A DNA stretch of 14,123 bases, from NCBI GenBank assembly GCA_019416395.1, contig DXXH01000007.1, positions 1,411 to 15,533 on the forward strand, given 5' to 3'. Position numbers and translations under genes: made by a program. Source of the stretch: Clostridiales bacterium (GTDB lineage Bacteria > Bacillota > Clostridia > Oscillospirales > Acutalibacteraceae). The notes under the pieces were generated by a model, which was not told the origin of the DNA, ran no database searches, and saw only the letters and a program-made list of their open reading frames with translations. This document shows, in pieces, positions 7,314 through 14,123 of this stretch (positions are counted from its first letter, which is position 1; each line of letters opens with the position of its first letter).

Positions 7314-9068
7314 ATGGCATTGGACGGCGCATTTTTGCGACACATCAAGAGGGAGCTGGAAGAAAAGCTCCTGGGGGCGCGGGTGGATAAAATTCACCAG
7401 CCCAACCGAGAGGAACTGGTGGTGGCTTTCCGGACACGGGAAAGCGGGTATAAAGTGCTGTTCTCCGCCCGGGCAAATTCTGCCAGGGTCCATTTCACAG
7501 CCATTCCTCTGGAGAATCCCAAACAGCCGCCCATGCTGTGCATGTTGTTGCGGAAAAAGCTGCAAGGGGCGAAAGTGATCGGGATCCGCCAACCGGAACT
7601 GGAACGGCTTCTGCATTTTGATTTTGATTCCATCAACGAGCTGGGGGATCATGTCACACTAACCCTGACCATGGAAATTATGGGACGGTACAGCAACATT
7701 ATTTTGTCCGACGAGAATGGGAAGATCATTGACGCCCTGAAGCGTGTGGACGCGGAAATGTCGTCGCAGCGGCTGGTGCTGCCGGGGCTTACCTACCAGC
7801 TGCCGCCTCCCCAGAACAAGCTGTGCCCCCTGACCACCTCCCAGCAACAGGTGGTGGAAGAATTAAAGGCGTTGCCCAAGGATATGGAACTTTCCAAGGG
7901 TTTCTTATCTGTACTGCAAGGGGTTTCGCCCATTGTTTGCCGGGAATTGGCCCACCGGGTGGGACGTGGCGCGGAATTGACCGTGAAGACCATGGACGAG
8001 GAGCAATATTTCCGGGCGGGGTTCTTTTATCAGCAGATGAAAGAGACCATCGATCAGGTTTCCGGCAAACCTTATATGGCAGTGAACCTGCAAAAGAAGC
8101 CCATGGATTTCTCGTTTCTGGAGATCCGCCAGTACGGGATTTCAGCGGTGGTGAAGGAAGCGGAGACTTTTTCCGGGCTGTTGGACGAGTTTTACCGGGA
8201 ACGGGACAAGCAGGAACGTATGCGGGTACGGGAACAAGACCTGTTGCGGCTGCTTTCCACCCATTCGGAGCGGCTTTCCCGGAAGATAAACGCCCAGCGG
8301 GGAGAGTTGGAGCAGTGCGCAAACCGTGATGCTTTGCGGGTGGCGGGTGATTTGATCAGCGCCAGCATGTATGCCATCGCTAAAGGCGCTTCCTCGGTGG
8401 ATCTGCCCAACTTTTACGAAGAGGACCAACCCCTGGTCCACATCAAGCTTGACCCAGCTTTGACGCCTTCCCAGAACGCCCAGAAATACTACAAGGAATA
8501 CCGCAAGGCCAAAACTGCGGAAGAGAAGCTTACGGAGCAGATCGGTTTGGCGGAGAAGGAATTGGAATATCTGGAGAGTGTGCTGGACGCCCTAGCCCGG
8601 GCGGAAACAGAGCGGGATCTTTCTGAAATCCGGGCGGAACTGGCAGAGCAGGGATATCTCCGGGTACCCCGGAGCAAAAAGGAAAAGCCTGCGGCGGTCA
8701 GTGCACCCATGAAGTTTACCACGTCCGACGGGTTTACCGTGCTGGTGGGGCGGAACAACCGGCAGAATGATAAGCTGACGCTGAAGACCGCCAACAACAA
8801 CGATATTTGGTTTCACACGAAGAATATTCCCGGTTCCCATACGGTTCTGGTGACCGAGGGGAAAACGCCCACGGAAACGGCTATGGAAGAGGCGGCCCAG
8901 CTGGCGGCTCTTCACAGCCGGGCCAAAGATTCCGCTCAGGTGCCGGTGGATTACACCCAGATCCGGAACGTGAGCAAGCCTCAGGGCGCCAAACCGGGTA
9001 TGGTGATCTACGTCAACTATAAGACCATCTATGTTACCCCGGAGAAAGAGGCGGCTTCGGAACAATAA
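7314..9068 (+). CDS. rqcH: Ribosome quality-control protein RqcH (NFACT family)
   Basis: A 584-residue protein of the NFACT family, formerly annotated as fibronectin-binding protein FbpA. RqcH binds split 50S subunits carrying stalled peptidyl-tRNA and recruits tRNA-Ala to add C-terminal alanine tails that mark chains for degradation. Visible domains are NFACT-N (about 1-180), a helix-hairpin-helix-like region, a long coiled-coil middle (about 280-445) and NFACT-R/DUF814 (466-575) with DIWFHTKNIPGSH at 497-509. At the NFACT-N position equivalent to B. subtilis D97-R98, needed for alanine tailing, this protein has E97-R98, a conservative change. The ATG at 7314 has only a modest AAAGG at 7297-7301, 12 nt away. 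No T-rich terminator follows, so transcription may run on into ptsH. Confidence 0.93.
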   Translation: MALDGAFLRHIKRELEEKLLGARVDKIHQPNREELVVAFRTRESGYKVLFSARANSARVHFTAIPLENPKQPPMLCMLLRKKLQGAKVIGIRQPELERLLHFDFDSINELGDHVTLTLTMEIMGRYSNIILSDENGKIIDALKRVDAEMSSQRLVLPGLTYQLPPPQNKLCPLTTSQQQVVEELKALPKDMELSKGFLSVLQGVSPIVCRELAHRVGRGAELTVKTMDEEQYFRAGFFYQQMKETIDQVSGKPYMAVNLQKKPMDFSFLEIRQYGISAVVKEAETFSGLLDEFYRERDKQERMRVREQDLLRLLSTHSERLSRKINAQRGELEQCANRDALRVAGDLISASMYAIAKGASSVDLPNFYEEDQPLVHIKLDPALTPSQNAQKYYKEYRKAKTAEEKLTEQIGLAEKELEYLESVLDALARAETERDLSEIRAELAEQGYLRVPRSKKEKPAAVSAPMKFTTSDGFTVLVGRNNRQNDKLTLKTANNNDIWFHTKNIPGSHTVLVTEGKTPTETAMEEAAQLAALHSRAKDSAQVPVDYTQIRNVSKPQGAKPGMVIYVNYKTIYVTPEKEAASEQ

Positions 9069-9133
9069 TCATTGTCCATTTAAAATACTGGGATTTTCAG
9101 CAATTGGAGATCCAGAAGGTAGCGTTGTGACCG

Positions 9134-9157
9134 GCGCTTTCCGAAAGAAGGAAGCGC
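9134..9157 (+). promoter_or_regulatory. Hairpin in the ptsH leader
   Basis: GCGCTTTCC (9134-9142) can pair with GGAAGCGC (9150-9157), with one bulged T and a 7-nt loop. No T-run follows, so it is not a terminator. It lies 13 nt upstream of the ptsH ribosome site in the 117-nt rqcH-ptsH gap, where I see no convincing sigma-A promoter. Confidence 0.35.
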
Positions 9158-9185
9158 GCTGACCGCGAGGAAAGGAGAGATCGGT

Positions 9186-9467
9186 TTGGTTTCAAAGAAA
9201 GTAGTGCTGAAAAATTGGGAAGGGCTGCATGTGCGGCCCGCCGGCCTGTTTTCCAACGAAATGCAAAAATTCCTTTCAGACGTGCAGGTTTGCCATCAGG
9301 AAGCGGAAGTTAGCGGAAAAAGCATTATGAACCTGATCGCCGCTGGGATCCAGTGTGGCGATGAGGTGGAGATCCGTTGCACCGGCCCTGATGAGCAAGA
9401 AGCGCTGGATCGGGCAGTTGAACTGGTAGCGTCCGGTCTGGGCGAAGCAGGGGGTGGTCAGGCGTGA
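9186..9467 (+). CDS. ptsH: Phosphocarrier protein HPr
   Basis: A 93-residue general PTS phosphocarrier. It takes phosphate from enzyme I onto His15 (GLHVRPAG, H15-R17-P18) and passes it to sugar-specific enzymes II. The regulatory site is also present: KSIM places Ser46 exactly as in Gram-positive HPr, where HPr kinase makes Ser46-P, the co-effector of CcpA in carbon catabolite repression. The start codon is TTG at 9186, chosen because AGGAGA (9173-9178) lies 7 nt upstream and numbering from it gives canonical H15 and S46. The tail (GEAGGGQA) is a few residues longer than usual. The stop overlaps the ptsI start by 4 nt (GTGA), implying coupled translation. No enzyme II or hprK gene is in the window. 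Confidence 0.95.
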   Translation: MVSKKVVLKNWEGLHVRPAGLFSNEMQKFLSDVQVCHQEAEVSGKSIMNLIAAGIQCGDEVEIRCTGPDEQEALDRAVELVASGLGEAGGGQA

Positions 9468-11182
9468 CAGGTGAACGTCTGCTCTATGGTGTGGCCGGTT
9501 CTCCTGGAATCGGTATCGGCCACGCCTTGGTGTATAAGGAAAAGCCAATGGGCAGCCTGGACAGGGAAATCGCTGATCCTAAAATGGAGCTGGAACGGTA
9601 TCACAACGCAGTAGAGACATTTTGCCGGGTCATTCAGGTGAAAGCGGACCGTGTGGCGGAAATGGCCGGGAAAGAACAGGGCGATATTATCCGCTGTCAG
9701 ACGGACATGATCCGGGATCCGTATATGAGCGGACAGGTGGAAGGCCGTATTGCTTTGGGGCAGTCGGCAGAAGCGGCGCTGTCTGCTTCCTGCGACTTGT
9801 TCATTGACCTGTTCACCGCGTCAGACGATGAGATTATCCGGCAGCGTGCCGCCGATGTGCGGGATTTGCGCGGTGGAATGCTCCGGCTGCTCCTTGGTTT
9901 GCCGGAAATGGATTTTTCAGCTTTGCAGCCTGGTACGGTGCTTTTGGCGGAAGAGCTTTCCCCGTCGGCGGTGTCGGTGCTCAATTCGGCCAATGTGGCG
10001 GGGATTGTTCTGGGAAAGGGCGGCCCTACCTCTCACAGCGCCATTTTGGCAAGAGCTCTGGAAATCCCTGCTGTGTTGGGCGTGGAAGAGCGGGTGTTGG
10101 ACACAGCGCCGGGAGAGGCGGTCATCGTAGATGGCAACCGGGGATGTGTTGTGTTTTCACCTGGCCCGGAAATGCGGCCTGTTTACGAGAGCCGCCAAAA
10201 CGATTTCCTTCAGCTGCGGGCATCTTTGCGGGTGTTTGTGGGACAGGAGACACGTACGGCGGACGGGGAACGGATCCAACTGGCAGCCAACGCAGGCAGC
10301 GTAGGGGACGCCACCCGAGCGGCAGGCTATGGCTGTGATGGCATTGGTCTGGTGCGGACAGAGTTTCTGTATTTGGACCGCACTTCCCAGCCGGGGGAAG
10401 AGGAGCAATTCCACGCGTACCGGCAGATTTTAAACGCTATGCGTGGCAAGCGTGTGATCATACGGGCTCTGGACATAGGCGGGGATAAAAATCTTCCCTA
10501 TCTGGCCCAGGTGAAAGAGGATAACCCGTTTTTGGGATGCCGTGGGTTGCGGTTTTCCCTGCGGGAAGAGGACATGTTCCGGATCCATTTGCGGGCTGTT
10601 CTACGGGCCAGTGCTTATGGAAAAGCTCAGCTGTTGCTGCCCATGGTGACCGGGGTGGAAGAAGTCCGCCAGGCCCGGGAAATTTTAGAGCAGGAAAAAG
10701 AAGCCCTGCGCCGTCGTGAGATCGCTTTTGACGAGAACCTTCCCGTGGGAGTGATGGTGGAAACCGTGGCGGCGTGCCTGATGGCCGACGTGCTTTCCAA
10801 GGAAGCGGATTTCTTCAGTTTGGGCACCAACGACCTGACTCAGTACGTGCTGGGGGTAGACCGCGGCAATGCACGGGTAGCCCACCTGTATTCCTATTTT
10901 CACCCTGGGGTGCTGCGGTTGGTGCGCAAAGTGCTGGAAACGGCCAGAAACACAGGCACCAAGGTAAGCATGTGCGGCGAAGCCGCAGGCGATACGGCTT
11001 TGACCCCAGTGCTGCTTTCCTTCGGATTGAAGGAATTCAGCGTGGCTCCTGTGTCGCTGCTTCCCGTGCGTAAGGCCATTTCCCTGTGGACGGCAAAAGA
11101 GGCAAACGCTGTCACGGAAGAGGCCATGTCCTTGGAAACAGAGGAAGAGGTTCGGGAATTTCTCCGGGCGCGGGAAAAGTGA
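9464..11182 (+). CDS. ptsI: Phosphoenolpyruvate-protein phosphotransferase (PTS enzyme I)
   Basis: A cytoplasmic 572-residue enzyme that moves phosphate from PEP to HPr, the first step of PTS sugar uptake. Family landmarks are in order: the N-terminal HPr-binding/swivel domain with GGPTSHSAILAR (phosphorylated His191), then the TIM-barrel PEP-binding domain with LVRTEFL (R298), RALDIGGDK (R334, D337), GVMVET (E432), SLGTNDL (N456-D457 region) and the SMCGE motif with catalytic Cys504. Length equals the usual 570-575. The GTG start at 9464 overlaps the ptsH stop. A G-rich stretch before it (9451-9458) may serve as ribosome site, but coupling to ptsH is more likely to matter. It ends 33 nt before a strong terminator stem. 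Confidence 0.96.
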   Translation: MTGERLLYGVAGSPGIGIGHALVYKEKPMGSLDREIADPKMELERYHNAVETFCRVIQVKADRVAEMAGKEQGDIIRCQTDMIRDPYMSGQVEGRIALGQSAEAALSASCDLFIDLFTASDDEIIRQRAADVRDLRGGMLRLLLGLPEMDFSALQPGTVLLAEELSPSAVSVLNSANVAGIVLGKGGPTSHSAILARALEIPAVLGVEERVLDTAPGEAVIVDGNRGCVVFSPGPEMRPVYESRQNDFLQLRASLRVFVGQETRTADGERIQLAANAGSVGDATRAAGYGCDGIGLVRTEFLYLDRTSQPGEEEQFHAYRQILNAMRGKRVIIRALDIGGDKNLPYLAQVKEDNPFLGCRGLRFSLREEDMFRIHLRAVLRASAYGKAQLLLPMVTGVEEVRQAREILEQEKEALRRREIAFDENLPVGVMVETVAACLMADVLSKEADFFSLGTNDLTQYVLGVDRGNARVAHLYSYFHPGVLRLVRKVLETARNTGTKVSMCGEAAGDTALTPVLLSFGLKEFSVAPVSLLPVRKAISLWTAKEANAVTEEAMSLETEEEVREFLRAREK

Positions 11183-11215
11183 CCGGGTTTTCCTGGCGTA
11201 AAAAAGCAGATATGA

Positions 11216-11243
11216 AAAACGGGAGAGGAAACTCTCCCGTTTT
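11216..11243. terminator. Bidirectional terminator between ptsI and sigG
   Basis: A perfect 12-bp stem (11216-11227 with 11232-11243) with a GAAA tetraloop on the plus strand. It ends in TTTT on the plus strand and TTTTT on the minus strand. It serves both converging genes. Confidence 0.93.
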
Positions 11244-11247
11244 CGCG

Positions 11248-12018
11248 TTACCGCAGCTCTTTTTTAATTTTGTTGAGGGCTCCTTTTTCCAGACGGGAAA
11301 CTTGCGCTTGGGAAATGCCGATTTGACCGGCCACTTCCATTTGGGTTTTTCCGTCCAGGAATCGTAACGAAAGGATTTTCTTTTCCCTGGGGCTCAGATT
11401 CTGAATGGCCTGCTTTACGGCGATTTCTTCCAGCCAGTCCCCGTCCCCGGCCGGGTCGCCTACTTGATCCATGATATAGATGGTGTCGCCGCCGTCGGAG
11501 AATACGGGTTCGTATAGGGAAACCGGTTCCACAATGGCTTCCAGGGCCAGAACGATGTCTTCCCGCTTCATGGAAAGTTCTTCGGCGATTTCTTCCACAG
11601 TGGGTTCCCGGTTTTTCTGGGCGGTAAGCCGTTCTTTACATTGAATGGCTTTATAGGCGGTATCCCGTAAGGAGCGGCTGACCCGTACCGAGTTATTGTC
11701 CCGCAAAAACCTGCGGACTTCCCCGATGATCATGGGGACGCCGTAAGTGGAAAATTGCACGCCCTGTTCCACGTCGAAGTGATCGATGGCTTTCATCAAG
11801 CCGATGCACCCTACCTGGAATAAATCGTCGGGATTTTCTCCCCGGTTGCCGAAACGCTGGATCACGCTTAACACCAGCCGCAGGTTTCCGGCGATCAAGG
11901 CTTCCCGGGCCTTTTTATCCCCGTTGTGGCTTTTGATTAAAAGGTCTTTCATTTCGTCGCTCTTTAAAACTTTTAACCGCGATGTATTCACGCCGCAGAT
12001 TTCCACTTTTCCCTGCAT
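11248..12018 (-). CDS. sigG: RNA polymerase sporulation sigma factor SigG
   Basis: A 256-residue sigma factor that runs late gene expression in the forespore. The N-terminal KVEICGVNTSRLKVL segment is the hallmark separating SigG from SigF. Region 2 (about 38-110) includes GNLRLVLSVIQRF and DDLFQVGCIGLMKAID. Region 3 follows RVSRSLRDTAYKA. Region 4 ends with GKTQMEVAGQIGISQAQVSRLEK, nearly identical to family consensus. Length is close to the 260 of B. subtilis. The ATG at 12018 is preceded by GGAGGTGG (12033-12026) with 7-nt spacing, but this site lies inside a leader hairpin. In many spore formers sigG follows spoIIGA-sigE; here neither is adjacent, and the gene converges on ptsI and lies downstream of a SEC-C gene. 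I could not pick out a SigF or SigG type promoter with confidence. Confidence 0.95.
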   Translation of the reverse strand: MQGKVEICGVNTSRLKVLKSDEMKDLLIKSHNGDKKAREALIAGNLRLVLSVIQRFGNRGENPDDLFQVGCIGLMKAIDHFDVEQGVQFSTYGVPMIIGEVRRFLRDNNSVRVSRSLRDTAYKAIQCKERLTAQKNREPTVEEIAEELSMKREDIVLALEAIVEPVSLYEPVFSDGGDTIYIMDQVGDPAGDGDWLEEIAVKQAIQNLSPREKKILSLRFLDGKTQMEVAGQIGISQAQVSRLEKGALNKIKKELR

Positions 12019-12020
12019 AA

Positions 12021-12059
12021 AAAGACCACCTCCGAATGTTTCTTCCGAAGGTAGTCTTT
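12021..12059 (-). promoter_or_regulatory. sigG leader hairpin sequestering the ribosome binding site
   Basis: On the minus strand 12059-12046 pairs with 12034-12021 over 14 bp (two G-U pairs) around an 11-nt loop. The complete Shine-Dalgarno GGAGGTGG (12033-12026) is in the right arm. The stem is followed by TTTTT reaching the start codon, so the same element also resembles an intrinsic terminator. It should dampen sigG translation, transcription, or both. Confidence 0.75.
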
Positions 12060-12086
12060 GCGTTTTTTAGGAAATTTAATCAAAGG

Positions 12087-12127
12087 AAAAAGCCTTCCCA
12101 GCTGGCAGAAACCAGAGGGAAGGCTTT
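12087..12127 (-). terminator. Intrinsic terminator after the SEC-C gene
   Basis: A perfect 11-bp stem pairs 12089-12099 with 12117-12127. Its loop contains a small CTGG/CCAG inner stem (12102-12105 with 12112-12115). Read on the minus strand it ends in TTTTT. It separates the SEC-C gene from sigG. Confidence 0.9.
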
Positions 12128-12143
12128 CCATATAGGCTGTGGC

Positions 12144-12641
12144 TTATAAGTCACGGCCGCAGCATTTTTTATATTTTTTTCCGCTGCCGCAGGGGCAGGG
12201 ATCATTCCGGCCGATTTTAGGGCCTTTCACCACGGTTTTAGAAAGCTTTTGCTCTTTGTAGAGCTCTTTGCGGCGCTCCTCGGGGATATGCTTGTCCCAT
12301 TGAGGCAGGGTATAAAGCCATTCCGCTTTAGCTTCCACCATGTTTTTGTACAGCAGTTCTTTATCGTAATTCAGGTTGACTTCCGTATCCTCTTCCATGG
12401 TTTCCAGAGGATTTTTCACTTTCAGGCTATCGTTGATGCCGTCCAGGAAAGCCACCATGGTCATCCCGTCCACGCCGTATTTTTCGGCATAGCCTTTAAC
12501 GGTGTTTTTCTGGGGTTTGCTCTCCAGGATACGCTTGTAGATCTCGGTTTCCTGTTCCAGATATTTTTTCCAGAATTGGGGGCCTTGAGGGCCGTTCTGC
12601 TGTTCCTCGGCGTACTCGCGCCACTGCTCCAGCAATGCCAT
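12144..12641 (-). CDS. SEC-C zinc-motif protein of unknown function
   Basis: A 165-residue soluble protein. It ends in a SEC-C motif, RNDPCPCGSGKKYKKCCGR, with zinc ligands C149, C151, C160 and C161. This is the short metal-binding motif at the end of SecA that also occurs in many unrelated proteins. The upstream part is helical (EQWREYAEEQQN; DGMTMVAFLDGINDSL; AEWLYTLPQWD) and resembles a widespread Clostridia family whose function I do not know. SecB or ribosome contact cannot be claimed from this motif alone. The open frame could start at 12701, but that ATG lies upstream of the expected transcription start of the promoter at 12692-12720. ATG 12641, with a GGAACGAGG ribosome site at 12660-12652, is therefore used. 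A perfect terminator follows the stop, so it is probably monocistronic. Confidence 0.87.
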   Translation of the reverse strand: MALLEQWREYAEEQQNGPQGPQFWKKYLEQETEIYKRILESKPQKNTVKGYAEKYGVDGMTMVAFLDGINDSLKVKNPLETMEEDTEVNLNYDKELLYKNMVEAKAEWLYTLPQWDKHIPEERRKELYKEQKLSKTVVKGPKIGRNDPCPCGSGKKYKKCCGRDL

Positions 12642-12691
12642 ATCTGTTTCGCCTCGTTCCTTGTTATTTATTTCACGTTCTCTGAATTTGT

Positions 12692-12720
12692 ATCTTACCA
12701 TGTTTTGGAATCGGTGTCAA
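12692..12720 (-). promoter_or_regulatory. Sigma-A promoter for the SEC-C gene
   Basis: On the minus strand a perfect TTGACA (12720-12715), a 17-nt spacer and TAAGAT (12697-12692), with TGG giving an extended -10. The predicted start near 12685 leaves a leader of about 44 nt and rules out the ATG at 12701. Confidence 0.85.
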
Positions 12721-12730
12721 TGCAGCCTGC

Positions 12731-12759
12731 TTTTCAAAGATGGGATTTTGTGATATACT
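12731..12759 (+). promoter_or_regulatory. Sigma-A promoter for the CCA-adding enzyme gene
   Basis: TTTTCA (12731-12736), a 17-nt spacer and TATACT (12754-12759), with TGA directly before it as an extended -10. It lies 10 nt from the -35 of the opposite SEC-C promoter. Confidence 0.78.
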
Positions 12760-12788
12760 GGCTGACAGAATAGGGAAGGAGAAACCGC

Positions 12789-14123
12789 ATGGAACAAATG
12801 GGTATGATTCAGCCGCCCCAGGCAGTACTGAGGGTGATCCACCGCCTGGAAGGGTCTGGATACCAGGCCTGGTGCGTGGGGGGCTGTGTACGGGATTCCC
12901 TTCTGGGAAAGAAGCCGTTTGATTGGGACGTCACCACCAGTGCTCTTCCCCAGGAGACAAAAGCCTGTTTTCCAGGGGAAAGGCTTGTGGAAGTGGGAAT
13001 TTCCCATGGGACGGTGGCGTTGGTGGGCGAAGACGAACATGCCATCGAAATTACCACCTTTCGCACTGAGACAGGGTATTCCGATGGACGCCACCCGGAT
13101 TCGGTACAGTTTTCCCCAAGCCTGGAAGCGGACCTTTCCCGCCGCGATTTTACGGTCAATGCTATGGCATACCACCCGGAGCGTGGCATTGTGGATTTGT
13201 TCGGGGGCAGGGAAGATCTGGAACAGGGCATTCTCCGCTGTGTGGGGGAGCCTGCAAAACGGTTTTCTGAGGACGCCTTGCGAATCCTTCGGTGTTTGCG
13301 GTTTGCCTCGCAACTGGGCTTTACCATTGAAGAGAAAACAGGATTAGCTCTGAGGGAAACGAAACCCCTGCTTTTAGGGCTTTCCCACGAACGTGTTCAG
13401 GAAGAGCTTACTAAGCTGCTCTGTGGACAAAATGGGGAACAAGTGTTGCGGGAATATGGGGAAGTGGTGTTTGCCGTACTGCCGGAGCTAGAGCCGATGA
13501 AGGACTGCACCCAAGAGAATCCCTATCATTGCTATACTGTATGGGAGCATACCTTACATGCTCTGTCCCATGCTCCCAAGGAACTGGTGCTGCGGTGGGC
13601 GGTTTTGTTGCATGATATTGGAAAGCCGGGAAGAAAGACGGTTTCAGCAGATGGGGTGGCCCATTTTTACGGACACCCACCGGAAAGTGGGAGAATCGCC
13701 CGGGAAATTTTAAAACGCCTGCGGTTTTCCAATCGTCAGCGGGAGCGGATTGCTTTCCTGGTAGATCACCACGAAGACGCTATCCCCATGAAGGAGAAAC
13801 GGCTGAAAGAGCTGTTGGGACAGTATGGGGAAGAAGCGGTGTTCCAATTGTTTGATGTGATGGAGTCGGACTTGTCCGCCAAAGCGCCTGGGGTTTACCA
13901 GCGCCGTCTGCCTGATTTGGAGAAGAGCCGTGTTTTGGCCCGGGAAATTTTGACTCGGGGGGATTGCCTGACTCTGGAAGATATGGCGGTAAAAGGAACG
14001 GATCTCAAGAAACTAGGGGTGCCGTCCGGCCCTGTGATGGGGGAATTGTTGCATCGTTTGCTAGAGGGTGTCATAGAAAGCAAGGTAGCCAATGAGAAAG
14101 AGGCTTTGGAGCAATACGTGCTC
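12789..14123 (+). CDS. cca: CCA tRNA nucleotidyltransferase (3' end outside window)
   Basis: Template-independent polymerase that adds or repairs the 3' CCA of tRNAs. 445 codons are open to the window edge with no stop. From the few residues normally left after the final NEKEALEQYV-type segment, only a short piece should be missing. Class II features seen: GGCVRDSLLG (31-40), catalytic D45 and D47 in PFDWDVTTSA, RRDFTVNAMA (118-127) and the nucleotide-selecting EDALRILRCLRF (161-172). These are followed by an HD-type region with LLHDIGKP (H275-D276) and a VDHHED segment (H327, H328), as in HD-containing bacterial CCA enzymes. The C-terminal tRNA-binding tail is recognisable. The start is ATG 12789 behind GGAAGGAG (12773-12780) and a promoter at 12731-12759. 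Confidence 0.94.
   Translation, partial: MEQMGMIQPPQAVLRVIHRLEGSGYQAWCVGGCVRDSLLGKKPFDWDVTTSALPQETKACFPGERLVEVGISHGTVALVGEDEHAIEITTFRTETGYSDGRHPDSVQFSPSLEADLSRRDFTVNAMAYHPERGIVDLFGGREDLEQGILRCVGEPAKRFSEDALRILRCLRFASQLGFTIEEKTGLALRETKPLLLGLSHERVQEELTKLLCGQNGEQVLREYGEVVFAVLPELEPMKDCTQENPYHCYTVWEHTLHALSHAPKELVLRWAVLLHDIGKPGRKTVSADGVAHFYGHPPESGRIAREILKRLRFSNRQRERIAFLVDHHEDAIPMKEKRLKELLGQYGEEAVFQLFDVMESDLSAKAPGVYQRRLPDLEKSRVLAREILTRGDCLTLEDMAVKGTDLKKLGVPSGPVMGELLHRLLEGVIESKVANEKEALEQYVL

Noticed and set aside
9129..9142. Possible CcpA catabolite-response (cre) site before ptsH
   Set aside because: On the minus strand one half (GGAAAGCGC) is close to the cre consensus, but the other half does not match and there is no inverted symmetry.
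12642..12701. Upstream ATG giving a 185-residue SEC-C protein
   Set aside because: It lies between the -10 box and the -35 box of the gene's own promoter, so it would not be transcribed; ATG 12641 has a ribosome site.
12249..12773. Open frame of 174 codons with hydrophobic stretches opposite the SEC-C gene
   Set aside because: Antisense to a conserved family and it crosses two promoters. The Phe/Leu/His-rich reading arises from the opposite strand's Lys/Glu codons.
1..14123. CRISPR arrays, tRNA or rRNA genes, insertion sequences, prophage or defence systems
   Set aside because: No regular repeats, terminal inverted repeats, transposase, integrase or RNA gene cores were seen on either strand. 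The lysozyme domain is the only phage-like element and sits in a host surface protein.

Overview
The window looks like a chromosomal segment of a Gram-positive, endospore-forming Clostridia species of moderate GC content. An Oscillospirales/Ruminococcaceae-type gut anaerobe is my best guess from protein style, not from a search. Supporting signs are a sporulation sigma factor (sigG), a SigH-like sigma factor, an S-layer-homology surface protein, HPr with the regulatory Ser46, RqcH, a DUF1858 redox protein and a SEC-C protein. Strong AGGAGG-type ribosome binding sites and sigma-A promoters occur throughout. I see no tRNA, rRNA, CRISPR array, insertion sequence or prophage.

Layout. (1) 4-2703 (+): a large secreted SLH-anchored lysozyme. 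It converges on (2) 2757-4239 (-), a comM/yifB Mg-chelatase-like ATPase gene that appears broken near its N-terminus. A shared hairpin terminator lies between them. (3) 4359-5401 (+): a sigma-A promoter, a short SigH-like sigma factor, a leader that can fold, a four-CxxC zinc-ribbon protein and a terminator. (4) 5413-9068 (+): a new promoter, then a small DUF1858 protein, trmK, the Nif3-like protein and rqcH, closely spaced. (5) 9186-11182 (+): ptsH-ptsI, overlapping by 4 nt and encoding the general PTS phosphorelay, possibly by read-through from rqcH. (6) A perfect two-way terminator, then 11248-12018 (-), sigG. Its Shine-Dalgarno is buried in a 14-bp leader hairpin. (7) 12144-12641 (-): a SEC-C protein with its own promoter and terminator. 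(8) From 12789 (+): the CCA-adding enzyme, running off the right edge. Its promoter is back-to-back with that of the SEC-C gene.

How the genes fit together. Much of the window is housekeeping RNA and translation quality control: TrmK methylates tRNA, CCA-adding enzyme finishes tRNA 3' ends, and RqcH uses tRNA-Ala to tag stalled nascent chains. Carbon control (HPr/EI) and development (SigG, SigH-like) sit alongside.

I did not find a clearly new multi-gene system. The observations most worth following are the SH3 domain inserted inside the GH24 lysozyme fold, the approximately 44-nt frameshifting deletion in comM, the hairpin that hides the sigG ribosome binding site and ends in a U-run, and a possible three-helix leader upstream of the zinc-ribbon gene.
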